Assembly (NCBI RefSeq): GCF_001553545.1
Contig: NZ_CP014227.1
Coordinates: 2,028,501 to 2,092,500, forward strand
Reading direction: 5' to 3'
Length of the DNA stretch: 64,000 bases
DNA from: Capnocytophaga haemolytica
GTDB lineage: Bacteria; Bacteroidota; Bacteroidia; Flavobacteriales; Flavobacteriaceae
A program made the position numbers and the translations under genes. Below are positions 61,440 through 64,000 of the stretch, piece by piece; the first letter of the stretch is position 1, and every line of letters starts with the position of its first letter. Under the pieces are notes generated by a model, which was not told the DNA's origin, ran no database searches, and saw only the letters and a list, made by a program, of their open reading frames with translations.

Positions 61440-63947
61440 TTATTGTACATTCATCACTATCTCCGCACTTTTTAGCCCTTCTGACTTGGCTTTGAGCACT
61501 ACCTTACCTGCCTGCTCAGCTGCCTGCACTATCGCTACGGCTTTACCGCTAAAAAGGTGCATCTGTGGCAGATGGAACACATCCGTACAGGTAGCATCGC
61601 CATTAGCCCCCGCGCGGTAAGTACCTGCCCCGCTTACCTCAAAATGTACTAAATCCTTAGGGGTTGGACACACATTGCCTTTCTTATCCACCACCTCCAC
61701 AGTGATAAACGCCAAATCCTTACCATCAGCTTTTAGTTGCGTTCTATCGGCGGTAAGGCGCAGCGCATAAGGCTTGCCTGCGGTATGTATCTCCGTAGTG
61801 GCTACCTTCTTGCCTTTCTCGTCATAAGCTACTGCTTTTACGGTACCTGGCTTATATTTCGTATCCATCCACATCAGGCGATAACGCTTCTGTCGCTCAA
61901 AGCTCTTTTTAGCCGCTTCGCTGTCGCTGCCTGCTATCTTCACATTCGTATCCTTGCTGCGCTTGCCTTGACTTTTGCCGTTGATAAACAGCTCTACCAT
62001 AGGGTAATTGCTGTATACAAACACAGGGGTAGTCTCGCCCTCGCGTCCTTCCCAATTCCAATGTGGAAGGATATGCAACGTCTCCTTGTCCTTATTCCAA
62101 CGCGAGCGGTATAGATAGAAGCGGTCTTTGGGCAGCCCTGCTAAGTCCACCGCACCAAAATAAGAGCTATGTGCTGGCCACTCCACATAGTAAGGCGTAG
62201 GCTCGCCGAGGTAGTCAAAGCCTGTCCACACAAATTCACCCAACATATAGGGGAGGTCATCTTGGTGCACCCAGTCGTCTTCGGGTAGGTTCGACCAACC
62301 GCAGTGCTCTACATCGTACGAGCTGGTCTGCTGGTCGTCATACTTCGGCATCGACTTGCGCTCCACAGGAAACTTATACACCCCGCGCGAACTCAGTGTT
62401 GAGGCGGTCTCGCTGCCCAAAAGCAACTGCTGTGGCAAACGCTTATACGCCTCTTCATACTTAAACGGACGATAGTTAAAGCCTGCTACCTGCATCGTAG
62501 CTGCCATATTGTTCTTCATCACATCATCAGGTCTGTCCATACCATTGCACACAGGGCGCGTAGTGTCATACTTTTTAACAATATCCTGCAAGTAGCGCGC
62601 CACCTGCGAGCCGCTTTCTACGCTCTGCTCCTCTACCTCATTGCCAATAAACCATAGCACCACTGAGGGGTCATTACGGTAGTGCTTTACGAGGTTTCTC
62701 AGGTCTTCCTTTGCCCAATCCTTAAAGTACAAGTGATAGCCATTATCCACCTTAGGGATTGCCCACTCGTCAAAGCTCTCCACAGCAAGCATCATACCCA
62801 TCTCGTTGGCAATGCGTACATACTCAGGGGCAGGCATATTGTGCGAGGTGCGTATGGCATTTGCCCCCATATCCTGCATTATCTTTATCTGCCGGCGTAT
62901 TGCAGCCTCGTTTACCGCTGCCCCCAGCGGACCCAAATCGTGGTGCAAACACACCCCCTTAAACTGTATCTTTCGCCCATTGAGATACAACCCATCATTA
63001 GGTCTTAGCTCAATGGAACGTATCCCAAAAGTAGTGGTAACCCTATCCCTCACCTTATCCTCTTCAAGGATAATGCTCACTGCCTTGTAGAGGTTAGGCT
63101 TACCAACATCCCAAAGCGCAGGCTTATCGACTATAAGCTCTTGCTCTACGCCCTCTATGCTATACTCATCAAGGGATTTCTCCCCAGAGACTATCCGCTT
63201 CCCATCGGGGGCATAAATCTCAGTGCGAACCTTTATAGGCGTATTCTTTATATTTTTTGGATTGGTTACAAAAGAAGGCGTAAGTTCCACCTCCGTCTTT
63301 ACCTTCACCTTAGCAAACTCTTTATTAACCTCAGGGGTAGTAATCTGCACCCCCCATATCGGTACATAGGTATCGTTCTTTACGATGATATGCACATTGC
63401 GGTAAAGCCCTGCACCAGGGTACCAACGCGATTGTTGGGTGAGATTCTCCAAGCGTACCGCCAGCGTATTATCACCTTGCTTTATAAAAGGGGTAATCTC
63501 CAAAAAGAAAGTATTGTAGCCATTATGCCACTCGCCAGCCCTCTGCCCATTGACGTATACCACGGGGTTGCTCATAGCCCCGTCAAACTGTACAAATACA
63601 CTCTTACCCGAGCCCGCCTCAAAGTCGTCTACCTTAAAGTGCGTGCGATACCAGCCTACCCCTACAAAAGGCAAGCCCCCCGTACGCCCCGAATGCGCAA
63701 TCGGAGCCACCTGCCCATCTTGCTTGATAGCCGTACGCTGCACATCGTTCTCAATATCAAACGGACCATAAATAGCCCAATCGTGGGGCACTGTTACGCT
63801 CTGCCAACTACTGTCGTCAAATGTCGCAGCAGCAAAGTCTGCCTTATCCTCACGTGTAAAACGCCAACCCTTTTCAAGAGTCTGCTCACTCTGGGCAAAG
63901 CCACACAGAGCCGCCCCTAATAGTACTGTGGTTAATAATCTCTTCAT
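61440..63947 (-). CDS. Glycoside hydrolase family 2 enzyme, beta-galactosidase-like, exported
   Basis: An 835-residue exported GH2 glycosidase. Signal peptide MKRLLTTVLLGAALCGFAQ. Then the sugar-binding jelly-roll (WRFTREDKADFAAATFDDSSWQSVTVPHDW, WYRTHFKV, NGYNTFFLEIT), an Ig-like domain and the TIM barrel with the acid/base Glu in VLWFIGNEVEEQ and the likely nucleophile Glu in LLGSETAST, plus FVWTGFDYLGEPTPYY. C-terminal Ig-like/DUF4982 domains end at VMNVQ. Substrates are probably beta-galactosides of host glycans or plant polymers (inference). The frame extends to a TTG at 63977 in the promoter element; ATG 63947 is used. No susC/susD pair is in view; the region beyond the window is unknown. 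Confidence 0.92.
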   Translation of the reverse strand: MKRLLTTVLLGAALCGFAQSEQTLEKGWRFTREDKADFAAATFDDSSWQSVTVPHDWAIYGPFDIENDVQRTAIKQDGQVAPIAHSGRTGGLPFVGVGWYRTHFKVDDFEAGSGKSVFVQFDGAMSNPVVYVNGQRAGEWHNGYNTFFLEITPFIKQGDNTLAVRLENLTQQSRWYPGAGLYRNVHIIVKNDTYVPIWGVQITTPEVNKEFAKVKVKTEVELTPSFVTNPKNIKNTPIKVRTEIYAPDGKRIVSGEKSLDEYSIEGVEQELIVDKPALWDVGKPNLYKAVSIILEEDKVRDRVTTTFGIRSIELRPNDGLYLNGRKIQFKGVCLHHDLGPLGAAVNEAAIRRQIKIMQDMGANAIRTSHNMPAPEYVRIANEMGMMLAVESFDEWAIPKVDNGYHLYFKDWAKEDLRNLVKHYRNDPSVVLWFIGNEVEEQSVESGSQVARYLQDIVKKYDTTRPVCNGMDRPDDVMKNNMAATMQVAGFNYRPFKYEEAYKRLPQQLLLGSETASTLSSRGVYKFPVERKSMPKYDDQQTSSYDVEHCGWSNLPEDDWVHQDDLPYMLGEFVWTGFDYLGEPTPYYVEWPAHSSYFGAVDLAGLPKDRFYLYRSRWNKDKETLHILPHWNWEGREGETTPVFVYSNYPMVELFINGKSQGKRSKDTNVKIAGSDSEAAKKSFERQKRYRLMWMDTKYKPGTVKAVAYDEKGKKVATTEIHTAGKPYALRLTADRTQLKADGKDLAFITVEVVDKKGNVCPTPKDLVHFEVSGAGTYRAGANGDATCTDVFHLPQMHLFSGKAVAIVQAAEQAGKVVLKAKSEGLKSAEIVMNVQ

Positions 63948-63974
63948 CTTCAAAATATTCAAAATTCGATGGCG

Positions 63975-63982
63975 CAAAAGTA
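63975..63982 (-). promoter_or_regulatory. TAnnTTTG promoter of the GH2 gene
   Basis: Reads TACTTTTG on the minus strand, 27 bases before the ATG at 63947. Confidence 0.65.
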
Positions 63983-64000
63983 CAACTATTTACTGAGCTG

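Noticed and set aside
63141..63920. 259-residue plus-strand open frame opposite the GH2 gene
   Set aside because: Antisense to a clear GH2 domain; no family or signal.

Overview
The window reads as chromosomal DNA of a Bacteroidota member, most likely a Flavobacteriaceae species close to Capnocytophaga (genus placement is inference). Three things support this. Many genes are preceded by the Bacteroidota promoter element TAnnTTTG, often only 15-40 bases before the start codon. Type IX secretion and gliding genes are present (gldI, a PorP/SprF-like gene, a cargo gene with a gliding-type C-terminal domain). Lipoprotein signals and conserved proteins such as DUF4230, DUF6934, WbqC and DUF4918/SMUG2 are of Bacteroidota type. 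Several start codons were moved downstream because the longer reading frame begins inside or upstream of the promoter element.

Layout. 1-4.6 kb: end of purA, a small membrane protein, uvrA. 4.9-8.8 kb: a SWIM zinc-finger protein and a HEAT-repeat-like protein with a RelE/ParE-type toxin-antitoxin pair between them. 9-14 kb: a phytoene-desaturase-like oxidoreductase, an M13 peptidase, a DUF6934 gene pair, a flavin reductase. 14-16.7 kb: a decayed type IX secretion unit, a frameshifted PorP/SprF gene beside a broken reprolysin-like cargo protease. 17-26 kb: a SMUG2-like glycosylase, a LolC/E permease divergently overlapping a NamZ-type muramidase, GH25 lysozyme, folate cyclo-ligase, aroE, a MacB-like permease, purH, mlaE. 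28-31.8 kb: dapB, a HAD phosphatase, lepB, wbqC. 31.8-32.6 kb: gene-free DNA made of 21-bp tandem arrays. 32.6-38 kb: FAH-family, DUF4230, crcB and Nudix genes, then pyrE to aroC. 38-48.3 kb: exonuclease, ACP phosphodiesterase, alaS, transketolase C-half, nucleoid protein, a cyclophilin-FKBP lipoprotein, gldI, nrnA, and a three-tRNA operon (Ser-Pro-Arg). 48.5-53.2 kb: acyltransferase, mtnN, apbE, methyltransferase, PAP2 phosphatase. 53.6-61.4 kb: a type I restriction-modification operon with an invertible specificity locus. 61.4-64 kb: a GH2 glycosidase.

The most striking system is hsdR-hsdM-hsdS (+), followed tail-to-tail by a second, start-less hsdS body on the minus strand and then a tyrosine recombinase. 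The two hsdS bodies share two perfect inverted repeats of 74 bp and 70 bp, both in frame, so inversion can produce four different HsdS proteins. This matches the known class of phase-variable type I systems, so the mechanism is not new, but this locus looks intact.

The second theme is unexplained intergenic structure. At least eight short arrays with an 11-bp period but different unit sequences lie between genes, mostly divergent ones; two of these sit in a longer block present in two inverted copies 11 kb apart. One region between convergent genes carries successive 21-bp-period arrays whose units are mostly palindromic.
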